Source of the DNA: a virus
Length of the DNA stretch: 32,726 bases
Virus record (IMG/VR): IMGVR_UViG_3300042515_001796
Location: 1 to 32,726 of that record
Direction: 5' to 3' (one strand)
Shown here: in pieces, positions 20,866 to 28,253 of the stretch
Position numbering within the stretch: the first letter of the stretch is position 1
Layout: every line of letters begins with the position of its first letter
Position numbers and translations under genes: made by a program
Notes under the pieces: generated by a model
Told to the model about the DNA's origin: nothing
The model's input: only the letters and a program-made list of their open reading frames with translations
The model's database searches: none

Positions 20866-23127
20866 TTAAGTTCCCAAGACTACTTGCGGCAGCCTTTCCT
20901 CCATAGATGACTTGAATTCCGACAAAGTGCTTTGAATGGTCTGCAAAATGCCTGCATCCGAGTCTCCTCCTCCGCCTCCGGGCGGGCGGCTTTTTTCGCG
21001 CATGGCTTCTTCCTCGGCTTTGCGCTCTTCGGGGGTTTTGGCTTGGTCTTTCAAATTCAGACCATACTTGTTTGCTAATTCTTTTTCCTTTTCGGCCATG
21101 CGACGATCCACTCGCGCGCGCAACCTTTCGGCGGCACCAAACATTCCGCGATCTTCAAAACCCTGCGCGCGATCCAGCGGTTGCCGCATCTTGTTATTAA
21201 GCCGAGCAAGATCGGCTCGAATGCCCGAGGCAACCTTGTCCACGCTGAATTGCTCTGCGGTGCGCTCGATGGCAAGGCCCGTGCTGCTGAGACGGCTGGT
21301 TGCGGGGTCAAAGCGCACGGATTGCTCGCCGCGCTCGGCCAGCGCGCGGCCATAATCCGTTGTCGGGTCAAAGGCGCGAGGGGCGGCACCGCCTCCGCCG
21401 CCCCGTGTGCCGTGCTTGGCTTGGGCGGCTGCAAATTCTGCATCAATCTGGCTTCCCTTATTTGTAGGCGTCGAGCCGCTCGCCGGGGCCGCAGACGTTG
21501 TTGCGTTGGCTGCCAATTCCGCGTTTTCGCGCATGTTCGCTCCCAAGGCGGCCATTTCCGCATAACGCTCTTTCATGCGCTTTGTAGCTTCTTCTGAGCC
21601 AAGCAGATTTACTTCTATTTGATGCGTTTTTTGAATTGCTTCGTCCATGCTGACGAGCAACGCATCGCCTAACTTTTGCCCAGCCTCGCCAAGTTTTTCG
21701 CCTCCGCGAATCGCAGTGTTTTCCAAGGCCGTGCGCGTTTTTTCCAGCCAGTTGCCTGTTGCCTTGTCGTATTGAAAATTAAATTCGTGCGCCGTGTCTC
21801 TAAATGTGTCGGTAAGCCCTTTTGCGAGGTTGTTGGCAATAAAGCCAACCGGATCAATCATGGCGCGACCAAATCCGGTTGCAAACGAAGTGACGACTTC
21901 CATGAGTTTGCCCAACAACTGCTCGCTTGACATCTGCGAAACCGACTCCCACAGGCGGGCGAAAGCCTTAACGCCCTCGTCAAAAGCTGTAATCAAGCCA
22001 AGTTGAAGCGAAGTCCACGCCAACATGAACGCTTGCCCAAACACATCGCCGATACGTTTGGGCACATCGTTATCAAGCAAGGCTTGCAATGCGTTTCCAA
22101 AACCGCTGACCGCAGTAAGAAACGCGCTCATTAGCGTATCTCCGACTACGCGAGCAAAATCGGTCATATTAGCCAGTGCCAGTTTGAACATTTCTGAAGG
22201 AGCCGTATTAAGCAAGCCGCGCAAGTAATCAGCGCCGGATTGCGCCATTTCCATAAACTTTGGCAGCCAGTTGGTCGTAAAGTTTGCCATTGTCTCAGTA
22301 ATGGCAGGCGCCAGCACGTTGCGGACGTAATCGGCAACGGCCTGTATTTGCGGCGTAAGCCCCTCGATTATTGGTTCGGCGAAAGCGCGCAGGGCTTTGT
22401 TTATTGCGTCTTGCAAACCCTCCAGCGTGGCGTTCCACGTAGTTGATTGCCGCTGCATTTCGCCGCTAAACTTGGAAGTCGCTTCGGAAATCAAATCAAA
22501 TGCCCGCTTTGTTCCGACCCCTTCTTCCGCAAGCAATTTTAATTTTTCCGCTGCTTGCGGGGTAATAACCCCAAGCTCTACCAGTCGCTTGGTCTGGTCG
22601 CCCACGGCTGTTCCGCCTTGAGCCAGACCGTTATACAAGCGCCCCAACACTGTTGCCATGTCCTGTATGGGCTGGCCCGTGGCGCTCGCTGTATCGCCAA
22701 CCATCCGCAACCCCTCGCCAGTCGAGAGCGCGCCCTGCGTAAGCGTCTCCAGCGTTTGCGAGGCTTGCACGATGCCGGGAAGATTGAACGGCGTGGCGTC
22801 CATGAATCGCTCTAATTCTCCCATGCGCGCTTGTGCTTTTTCTGTCGTTCCGAGCAGGGTTTCAAAGCGGCGCTCAAACTGTTGGAATTCGCCTGCCTGC
22901 TCAAACGCGCGGCCCATCCCTTCGGCGGCGGATTTGATGCCGACAAAGGCGGCCACGCCAGCCGCCAGCTTGACGCCAAGCCCTGCAAAAGTGCTGCCGA
23001 TGCCAGACGCGCGCTCGTTAAACTTGTTGACCGCCGAATCAAATCCCCCCAGCGACTTTTGCAACTTATCTACAGTTGTAGAAAAGTTGCTGTCCTTGGC
23101 TTTGAAATCAGTAGTTACAGATGCCAT
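20866..23127 (-). CDS. Tail tape measure protein
   Basis: A 753-aa protein, fairly short for this family, implying a short-to-medium tail. Features: an N-terminal coiled region (FKAKDSNFSTTVDKLQKSLGGF), a conserved segment GVAAFVGIKSAAEGMGRAFEQAGEFQQFERRFETLLG, then DATPFNLPGIVQASQTLETL and VGDTASATGQPIQDMATVLGRLYNGLAQGG, which are hallmark phrases of phage tape measure proteins. Amphipathic helices follow, and the C-terminal part is Ala/Glu/Lys-rich. It lies downstream of the frameshifted chaperone gene as usual, with one gene between. It sets tail length and is ejected with the DNA. Confidence 0.9.
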   Translation of the reverse strand: MASVTTDFKAKDSNFSTTVDKLQKSLGGFDSAVNKFNERASGIGSTFAGLGVKLAAGVAAFVGIKSAAEGMGRAFEQAGEFQQFERRFETLLGTTEKAQARMGELERFMDATPFNLPGIVQASQTLETLTQGALSTGEGLRMVGDTASATGQPIQDMATVLGRLYNGLAQGGTAVGDQTKRLVELGVITPQAAEKLKLLAEEGVGTKRAFDLISEATSKFSGEMQRQSTTWNATLEGLQDAINKALRAFAEPIIEGLTPQIQAVADYVRNVLAPAITETMANFTTNWLPKFMEMAQSGADYLRGLLNTAPSEMFKLALANMTDFARVVGDTLMSAFLTAVSGFGNALQALLDNDVPKRIGDVFGQAFMLAWTSLQLGLITAFDEGVKAFARLWESVSQMSSEQLLGKLMEVVTSFATGFGRAMIDPVGFIANNLAKGLTDTFRDTAHEFNFQYDKATGNWLEKTRTALENTAIRGGEKLGEAGQKLGDALLVSMDEAIQKTHQIEVNLLGSEEATKRMKERYAEMAALGANMRENAELAANATTSAAPASGSTPTNKGSQIDAEFAAAQAKHGTRGGGGGAAPRAFDPTTDYGRALAERGEQSVRFDPATSRLSSTGLAIERTAEQFSVDKVASGIRADLARLNNKMRQPLDRAQGFEDRGMFGAAERLRARVDRRMAEKEKELANKYGLNLKDQAKTPEERKAEEEAMREKSRPPGGGGGDSDAGILQTIQSTLSEFKSSMEERLPQVVLGT

Positions 23128-23133
23128 TTAGTT

Positions 23134-24039
23134 TTAATCTGATGCGGTATCTGCTTGAAGCTGCCGTTTCAACTCGGCGCGGATCGTCTTGTTCATGTAT
23201 TTGACGAAGTTATCGCGCGCCCGATTGAGCGCCTTCATTGTTTCGTTAGCGGTTAGGTTCTGGCTAGTCCACGGCACTTTGTTAGTCATGCGAACGCCGG
23301 GGTTCCCTTTGTCGCGGCTGTTGTCTTGAATTGAGCCAGTGCGCCCGGAGGCGTGGCGCGTTACCCACGCCGGGATGCCGGAAGTCAAAGATTGTTTTTG
23401 ATTGAGAGGAATTTGTTCAGCGCAAGAAGCCCAGCCAGATTTGGCGATACCAACGCGCTTTTTGACCTTGTTGATGTAAGTGCCAACCGCGCCCTTGCGG
23501 CCCCCCAGCACCATATACATGCGCCCTTCGCGTTTTTTTACTTTTCTGCGCGGACCACTCCGAGCCTGTTGATGCAAGGCTGGGTCCACTTCATCAATAA
23601 CGCCTTGCCAGTTAAAATCCTTCGCCAGCTTCCGCAGTGCCTTTCGATTGTTGCTTGCAATGTAAGTCTCTACCCGCGCCAAAAAGCTCGATCTGGCGCG
23701 GGCAGCATTGAAGCCGCCCTTGGATTTTGCCGCTCGCTTTTCGTAAGAGCGCATGGCGGCCTCGGTTAATCCTTGGGCAAATCCCCCGGAGTCTGGAGCG
23801 TAGAACACCTTGCTGATGTCCACCTCGACAGCTTTTTCTCCCAATGCCTTTGCCCCCTTGCTTTCGCTCTTTCCTTCGGCGTTTTTTCCGCTGTAGGGTT
23901 GCGTTGAGTTGGCAAGATAAACGCAAGCCAAACGCGCAAATTGCCGCACCGCACCGGACGCCTCGCGCCCGACGACCTGTTGAAACTCACGCAGCTTGCC
24001 TCGCAAGTCTCCTGCATCAGTTATTGCGGTCACTTTCAT
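23134..24039 (-). CDS. Minor tail protein between chaperone and tape measure (301 aa)
   Basis: A basic protein. The N-terminal MKVTAITDAGDLRGKLREFQQVVGREASGAVRQFARL resembles HK97 gp10-type tail-completion domains (helix against the tube). A Lys/Arg-rich linker follows, then a C-terminal helix MKALNRARDNFVKYMNKTIRAELKRQLQ. Its start lies inside the -1 frame of the chaperone gene. The role is inferred from location. Confidence 0.55.
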   Translation of the reverse strand: MKVTAITDAGDLRGKLREFQQVVGREASGAVRQFARLACVYLANSTQPYSGKNAEGKSESKGAKALGEKAVEVDISKVFYAPDSGGFAQGLTEAAMRSYEKRAAKSKGGFNAARARSSFLARVETYIASNNRKALRKLAKDFNWQGVIDEVDPALHQQARSGPRRKVKKREGRMYMVLGGRKGAVGTYINKVKKRVGIAKSGWASCAEQIPLNQKQSLTSGIPAWVTRHASGRTGSIQDNSRDKGNPGVRMTNKVPWTSQNLTANETMKALNRARDNFVKYMNKTIRAELKRQLQADTASD

Positions 24040-24268
24040 CGTTGGCGAGGGCGGTTCTTATCTGTTGAGCAATGTCCACCCGCCCCGGCTGCGGCCCGTC
24101 CTCGCGCATGGGCGCGGACCAGACGCGCGCGAGTCCTTCGCGCAAGTCGTGCAAGAGAATAATTTGAAGCCCGAAGGCGAGCGGCAAGCGGCGGTTGATG
24201 AAGTCGTAAGACCAGCCCGTGTGTTTAGCGATCAGAGCTATGTAGATCGCTTGCCAGCACGGGCTGGC
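24017..24268 (-). CDS. -1 frame extension of the tail chaperone (T part, 83 aa)
   Basis: This frame is open from the slippery site to a TGA at 24017-24019 with no ATG or GTG start in its first half; the first ATG comes late. Residues WQAIYIALIAKHTGWSYDFI, then RRLPLAFGLQIILLHDL, look like the conserved C-terminal part of phage T-domain chaperones. Fusion to the 156 zero-frame residues gives a protein of about 239 aa. Confidence 0.78.
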   Translation of the reverse strand, partial: ASPCWQAIYIALIAKHTGWSYDFINRRLPLAFGLQIILLHDLREGLARVWSAPMREDGPQPGRVDIAQQIRTALANDESDRNN

Positions 24269-24735
24269 TTTTTTCCCGGCATTGACGAGGCCGCGAGCGG
24301 CGATTGCGAGGATGCAGCGGACTGGTTTTGCGCGGCAAAATACTCTTTGACCATGCCTTCAATGATCGGAAGCGCTTCGGTTAAAGTCGCCGGACTGTTA
24401 AGCGGGCCGCGCAGCATCGCGCGCACGTTGACCTTGAAGGCGGCGTCATTCCAAATAGTCTCGGCAACCTCGTCCTCGTCGCCTGCGTGGATGTAAACAA
24501 ACTCGGCAGTTGACCAGACGGGGTTAGAATTTGTCGGGGCCACGCCGCCCATGATTCCAGCCATAAAGAAATTCTTTACATGCCACAGGTAAGTAAACGT
24601 CTCGCTAGTCAGCGGACGCAGCGTTAAATCTCCGAGCTTGCGACCGCCCGGAGTCGTGGCGCGCGTCAGCAGTTCGGTGCGGGTCGGGCCATCGTCGAGA
24701 ATTTCCTCGTCAGGCATTAGGTCGTTGTCGTTCAT
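24238..24735 (-). CDS. Tail assembly chaperone, G-like (165 aa)
   Basis: MNDNDLMPDEEILDDGPTRTELL, then GDLTLRPLTSETFTYLWHVKNFFM and IWNDAAFKVNVRAML, is typical of the G-type chaperones that bind the tape measure protein before tube assembly. Near the end the codons GGA AAA AAG form the slippery heptamer A AAA AAG, after which zero-frame translation goes on for only nine more residues to the stop. The gene position (tail tube, one gene, then G, G-T, minor tail, tape measure) matches long-tailed phages. Confidence 0.8.
   Translation of the reverse strand: MNDNDLMPDEEILDDGPTRTELLTRATTPGGRKLGDLTLRPLTSETFTYLWHVKNFFMAGIMGGVAPTNSNPVWSTAEFVYIHAGDEDEVAETIWNDAAFKVNVRAMLRGPLNSPATLTEALPIIEGMVKEYFAAQNQSAASSQSPLAASSMPGKKPARAGKRST
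24253..24274 (-). promoter_or_regulatory. Programmed -1 frameshift site (A AAA AAG + hairpin)
   Basis: A AAA AAG (24274-24268, minus strand) is in the zero frame of the chaperone gene. The perfect hairpin GCCAGC-CCGT-GCTGGC (24253-24268) begins at the last base of the heptamer. The heptamer is the same as in E. coli dnaX. The spacer is shorter than usual (0-1 nt), so the hairpin may partly unwind or act after the slip. Confidence 0.75.
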
Positions 24736-25175
24736 AGGCGTGATTGTAGATTTCGGATGTCTTGTTCGGTTGCGTCCTCGCGGACAAAGCCCATCATTCC
24801 CGCGCCGTGAATTGCGACCATGCGAGGCGTGGCTTTAACGATCATCAAGGCAATGTCGCGCCACGCGGCGTTGATGTAGGCCGTTTTGACCGGATCGGGT
24901 TCCTCGCTCAACTCGCGCAGCCAAGTGATGCGGTTTTGTAAATCGGCGGGCGTGTCGGTGCCGGGGTCTTGCTCTTCGATCTTAAACCATTGCACGGCGT
25001 GCTTGCCGCAGTCCCCCGGCTCAAAGAGGAAGGTGACCACCGTGCTGCCATCGCGGCGAACTTGGCGTGTGCAGGGCGGGCGTTGCAGCGTTTCGCCCAA
25101 AGAAAGGAGCGCCGTAGCGAGGCGCGTGGAGGTTGTGACGAATACTTCGCCGCCCTTTTCCGTGTCAGTAGTCAT
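24732..25175 (-). CDS. Hypothetical tail-region protein (147 aa)
   Basis: MTTDTEKGGEVFVTTSTRLATALLSLGETL, then GKHAVQWFKIEEQ and DLQNRITWLRELSEEPDPVKTAYINAAWRDIAL, lies between the tail tube and the chaperone. Its stop overlaps the chaperone start (ATGA). It is likely a tail assembly component. No family is recognised. Confidence 0.65.
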   Translation of the reverse strand: MTTDTEKGGEVFVTTSTRLATALLSLGETLQRPPCTRQVRRDGSTVVTFLFEPGDCGKHAVQWFKIEEQDPGTDTPADLQNRITWLRELSEEPDPVKTAYINAAWRDIALMIVKATPRMVAIHGAGMMGFVREDATEQDIRNLQSRL

Positions 25176-25187
25176 TTGTGATTTTGG

Positions 25188-25212
25188 ACGGCGGGATTTG
25201 CGCGCCCGCCGT
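25188..25212. other. Intercistronic hairpin after the tail tube gene
   Basis: ACGGCGGG (25188-25195) and CCCGCCGT (25205-25212) are perfect arms with a 9-nt loop. There is no T-tract on either strand. It may limit transcription or stabilise the abundant tail-tube message. Confidence 0.5.
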
Positions 25213-25230
25213 GGCGCGTTGAAGGGAAGG

Positions 25231-25611
25231 TTATCCGGTGATCAGCGGGTATTGGCTGGCATCGACCGAGAAAGCCGCGAAGGCTTCGCTCGTTTGCGAG
25301 CGGGTCGTGCTGTTGACCAAGACCGAGCCGGAAGTGATTCCGTTGGCGCTGGTCGTGTTGTTGATCGTGAGCGCCACGCCGGGGGCCGCGAGGCCGAGGC
25401 CCGTGGTCAATCCATTGGCAACGCCTTCGATGGTGATTGCCGCCATCGGCTTGTAGTAAGAAACGGCCACGACATCGCCTTGATCGTTGGTTAGTTCGAC
25501 CTTTTCGCGTGAAGTCGTGCGGGTGAAAGAATTGATGATGATGCCAGTTTCCGCTGTGCAGCCGAAAACAACGGCGGCAGACGAGGAAGAGGTAATGGTG
25601 ATCGCGGGCAT
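25231..25611 (-). CDS. Major tail tube protein (126 aa)
   Basis: MPAITITSSSSAAVVFGCTAETGIIINSFTRTT, then REKVELTNDQGDVVAVSYY, is a beta-rich sequence of the right size and position for a tail tube subunit: after the tail terminator and before the chaperone. The Ser/Thr/Ala-rich composition and the strand with QGDVV (a common tube-protein hairpin) agree. It is expected to be one of the most abundant virion proteins. The start is marked by TTGACA with a 13-nt spacer. Confidence 0.7.
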   Translation of the reverse strand: MPAITITSSSSAAVVFGCTAETGIIINSFTRTTSREKVELTNDQGDVVAVSYYKPMAAITIEGVANGLTTGLGLAAPGVALTINNTTSANGITSGSVLVNSTTRSQTSEAFAAFSVDASQYPLITG

Positions 25612-25630
25612 ACCTCGCCGCGCCTGTCAA
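25612..25630 (-). promoter_or_regulatory. TTGACA start-associated motif (spacer 13), tail tube gene
   Basis: Minus-strand TTGACA at 25625-25630, three bases after the stop of the tail-terminator-like gene, so it cannot be there because of coding constraint. Confidence 0.55.
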
Positions 25631-25633
25631 CCG

Positions 25634-26131
25634 TTACACCAGACGCGAAACGTGGACGCTAAATCGGTAGCTGCGGACGGCGTGACGCTCTTGACGGCTA
25701 AACTCCATCGACCCTTGCCGAACCAAGCCGTGCCAAGTGACCGAGGCGCGAGAGCCTTGCAAGACGGCCAGCAGTTGCGGGTCTTCGATTAAGGCCACGC
25801 AAGCCGACCAAAGCTGATCGGTAAATTCCTGCGGCGGTTTGTCGCACTGCTCCTCGTCTTGATCCGCGAGGGTTAGCTGACTGACTGTGACTTCGACTTC
25901 GTAAACGTCTCCGGTCGGGATCGACTCGCGCAAGCGGGCCGCGCGGATGACGATGGCGGGCAGTTCAAGATCGTCGCCGCTATCGCCGCGCGCCACGGTA
26001 ACGCCTGCCATGCCGTAGCCGCGCAGAGTAAAGCTAAACGTGTCGGCCACGCATTTCTCGACCGCCTCCTCCAAAGGTTCCGGCGCACGGCGTTTGATCG
26101 ACTGATAACTTAGCGGGACGGACTCTGGCAT
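25634..26131 (-). CDS. Tail terminator-like protein (165 aa)
   Basis: PLEEAVEKCVADTFSFTLRGYGM, then GDDLELPAIVIRAARLRESIPTGDVYEVEVTVSQLTLADQDEEQ and RSYRFSVHVSRLV, fits the small alpha/beta proteins that cap the finished tail and join it to the head (gpU-like). It overlaps the head-closure-like gene by 22 bases. The assignment rests on position and fold pattern. Confidence 0.65.
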   Translation of the reverse strand: MPESVPLSYQSIKRRAPEPLEEAVEKCVADTFSFTLRGYGMAGVTVARGDSGDDLELPAIVIRAARLRESIPTGDVYEVEVTVSQLTLADQDEEQCDKPPQEFTDQLWSACVALIEDPQLLAVLQGSRASVTWHGLVRQGSMEFSRQERHAVRSYRFSVHVSRLV

Positions 26132-26433
26132 GAGAATATGAGTTCTTGCCCATCTTGGGCGCGTTCAATGCTGATAACGCGGTAGGTTTTGGTGACGCCT
26201 GCCGACAACACCGTCAGCTTGCTCCCGACCTTGACCGCGCGGGTGTCGGTCGTGGACTTCACGTGCAGGCCGATGTCGCGGGAGGGCAGGAATCCGCCTT
26301 CGGCAATGTCGCTGCCGACCGTTCCCTGTGTGACCGCCGCGCTAAACGTGGACGAACCGAAAGTCACCGTTGCGGGCAAGTCCGCAATGATGCTGTCGAG
26401 TTCGGTAGCGAGCCGCGCCGTGTCGAGGGCCAT
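26110..26433 (-). CDS. Head-tail connector/head-closure-like protein (107 aa)
   Basis: MALDTARLATELDSIIADLPATVTFG..., then FLPSRDIGLHVKSTTDTRAVKVGSKLTVLSAGVTKTYRVISIERAQDGQELIF, is a small beta-rich protein with the head-closure layout (SPP1 gp16/HK97-like). It is the first tail-joining gene after the glycosylation cassette and carries TTGACA 13 nt before its ATG, within the last codons of the preceding gene. Confidence 0.6.
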   Translation of the reverse strand: MALDTARLATELDSIIADLPATVTFGSSTFSAAVTQGTVGSDIAEGGFLPSRDIGLHVKSTTDTRAVKVGSKLTVLSAGVTKTYRVISIERAQDGQELIFSCQSPSR

Positions 26434-26452
26434 GCTACGGCTACACTGTCAA
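26434..26452 (-). promoter_or_regulatory. TTGACA start-associated motif (spacer 13) inside the upstream gene
   Basis: Minus-strand TTGACA at 26447-26452 is read as the codons for Leu-Thr at the very end of the GT31-like gene, so the motif is kept inside coding sequence. Confidence 0.55.
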
Positions 26453-27085
26453 GGCTTCGTATAGCCTACTAAAACTGACCCGATCCTTTACGTGAACGGA
26501 TACCGTGTCCCTCAAATCAATCTTGTCGATAGGTGCTCCGGGGCCGTGCATATTCACAATGCTGCACCAGCGGATTGCAGCCATATCGGCCAAAATCGCA
26601 AGGCTAACGTCACTAAACATTGTATGCCGGGGCCAAGGCATGGACACAGAGCGCAATGCTCGCAGGGCTAAAGCAGAGACAATTATCCCGCAGCCGCCAT
26701 GCGCGTGCAGAATGACCGTGTTTCCCACGGGCGCGGGTCCGATGTGTCCGCAGATCACCGCTTCTTGTTGCGGAAGGACCGCAAGAATGGATGCCAGATT
26801 CGGCAAATTGAACCACGTATCGTCGTCTGCAATAACAAACCAGTCGGCCTCGTTTCCTGTATTGCGTTGAAGCACGGCCCAGACTTTGTCGTGGCACGAA
26901 TCATAATCATCGTGATCGCACACTCGCGTTACGGGGATGTCGTCCACAGGATCAAACCCGCCAAGCAACGTTACCGAGCAAGCCGGGTATTCGCGCAAAA
27001 TCATGGCGCATGTTGTTTGCCACAAATCGCGGGTTCGCGATTCGTGTAAGCTGCGGCAGACTAAAAAATTAAAAGAACACTTCAT
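26441..27085 (-). CDS. Fringe/GT31-like glycosyltransferase (214 aa)
   Basis: Start MKCSFNFLVCRSLHESR, ATGA-coupled to the GT2 gene. The DxD-type metal/nucleotide-sugar site is WFVIADDDTWFNLPNL (residues 82-97), followed by HAHGGCGIIVSALALRAL (the GG-G acceptor loop) and FSDVSLAILADM (a late acidic catalytic region). This order is that of Fringe/GT31 galactosyl- or N-acetylglucosaminyl-type transferases, a family best known from eukaryotes. There is no transmembrane anchor, so it would act in the cytoplasm, probably on virion proteins. The DNA is less GC-rich than the neighbours. Confidence 0.78.
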   Translation of the reverse strand: MKCSFNFLVCRSLHESRTRDLWQTTCAMILREYPACSVTLLGGFDPVDDIPVTRVCDHDDYDSCHDKVWAVLQRNTGNEADWFVIADDDTWFNLPNLASILAVLPQQEAVICGHIGPAPVGNTVILHAHGGCGIIVSALALRALRSVSMPWPRHTMFSDVSLAILADMAAIRWCSIVNMHGPGAPIDKIDLRDTVSVHVKDRVSFSRLYEALTV

Positions 27086-27657
27086 TTTTGCAGGGTGGTC
27101 TTGCCGCTGTCGAAGTTGTAGCGGTGCAGGATTTGCGGGATGTGCGCTTCTGTCTCGGCCTCGGCCCAAAGGTGGCGCAGCCAAAGGATGTCTTCATTCC
27201 TTCGCACTTGTGGCACGGCATAAGCGCAAGCCAGTTCCCGCCGCCAGACGCACCAGAACCACGGCGGGCGCTTGGTTACTGCTCCGGGGCGGAAGGGTTC
27301 GACCTCATGGCCGAGGCGGCAGTTGATGCGACCCGTCTCGCCATCGACGTTGGCCCACTGGTCAAAGGTGATTACGTCCTTGTCGTGCGGGATGTTAGCG
27401 AGGACGAGTTCAAAGTAGCCTTCGCAGAGCGCATCATCGTCATCAAGGAAGGTGATATACTTGCCCCCTGCTGCGCGCAGGAGCTTGTTGCGGGCCTCTC
27501 CGATGCCGCACAGGAGGTTTTCCCGCAGCATTACTATCTCGACGTTGCGACCCTTCACGCGAGCCTCCAGCGACCGGAATAAGGCATTAGCTTCCTGCTC
27601 CCGCTCGGTGATGGTCGGGATAAGGACGGACAGTTCGGGTGTCGGTGCGCGCTTCAT
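27082..27657 (-). CDS. GT2-family glycosyltransferase (191 aa)
   Basis: ELSVLIPTITERE... is the GT-A nucleotide-binding start, then NVEIVMLRENLLCGIGEARNKLLRAAGGKYITFLDDDDAL (DDDD at 72-75, the metal-binding DxD) and RNEDILWLRHLW (the late acidic ED). It adds a sugar from a nucleotide donor. ATGA coupled on both sides, so it is made with the GT31-like and FkbM genes. Confidence 0.85.
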   Translation of the reverse strand: MKRAPTPELSVLIPTITEREQEANALFRSLEARVKGRNVEIVMLRENLLCGIGEARNKLLRAAGGKYITFLDDDDALCEGYFELVLANIPHDKDVITFDQWANVDGETGRINCRLGHEVEPFRPGAVTKRPPWFWCVWRRELACAYAVPQVRRNEDILWLRHLWAEAETEAHIPQILHRYNFDSGKTTLQK

Positions 27658-28253
27658 CGTAGGAAAATCACGTTTTCGGCGTTCATCGCGGCGACCCGGA
27701 AGGAGGCGGGCATTGCAATCTCTTGCGCGCCGTCATGCTCCAGAACCACGGCCTTGACTCCGAAACGGTCAAAGTCGAATGCGCTGGCGATTTGCGCGCT
27801 GGTTCCTTCGGTGTCGATGCTCACAAGGTCAATTTGCGGAGGCAGTAGCCACATGAGTTCGGTCATGCTGATCGTCGCGGCGGTCATGGCAATGTGCTTG
27901 CCGCTCACGCGACCCGCCCATTTATCCGGATGCCATGTCTCGGTGGTGCTTATCGCGCCGTCATTCTCCGCATCCTTGGGCATCAGCCATACCGATGCGG
28001 GCGGCCGCGCGTTAATCGTCACGGCCCCGGCGACGATGCGGATGCGAGGGTTGTCTTTGTAGGATTCGATCAAATCGACCAGCCCGTAAGGCGACATCTC
28101 GACCATGACGCCAGACCAGCCGCGCTCAATCAGCGCGCGAGTGTTGGAGTGGCGGGTCGGATGAAATGCGCCGATCTCCAAAAATGTGCCGTCTGCCTTG
28201 TCGCCAAAGTTGTCGAGCAAGACCGCTTCTTCGTTGTTCTGTGAATAGCTCAT
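27654..28253 (-). CDS. FkbM-family methyltransferase (199 aa)
   Basis: YSQNNEEAVLLDNFGDKADGTFLEIGAFHP is the FkbM SAM-binding start (SQ-E-V-L, then FLEIGA), followed by NTRALIERGWSGVMVEMSP and LVSIDTEG (motif with catalytic Asp/Glu). These enzymes O-methylate sugars, often the outer residue of glycans. Set between glycosyltransferases, it probably caps the same glycan. The ATG is ATGA-coupled on both sides. Confidence 0.85.
   Translation of the reverse strand: MSYSQNNEEAVLLDNFGDKADGTFLEIGAFHPTRHSNTRALIERGWSGVMVEMSPYGLVDLIESYKDNPRIRIVAGAVTINARPPASVWLMPKDAENDGAISTTETWHPDKWAGRVSGKHIAMTAATISMTELMWLLPPQIDLVSIDTEGTSAQIASAFDFDRFGVKAVVLEHDGAQEIAMPASFRVAAMNAENVIFLR

Noticed and set aside
25172-25630. 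A 152-aa minus-strand frame over the tail tube gene
   Set aside because: Its Arg/His-rich composition is that of an out-of-frame shadow; the 126-aa frame has the expected beta pattern and a TTGACA-marked start.
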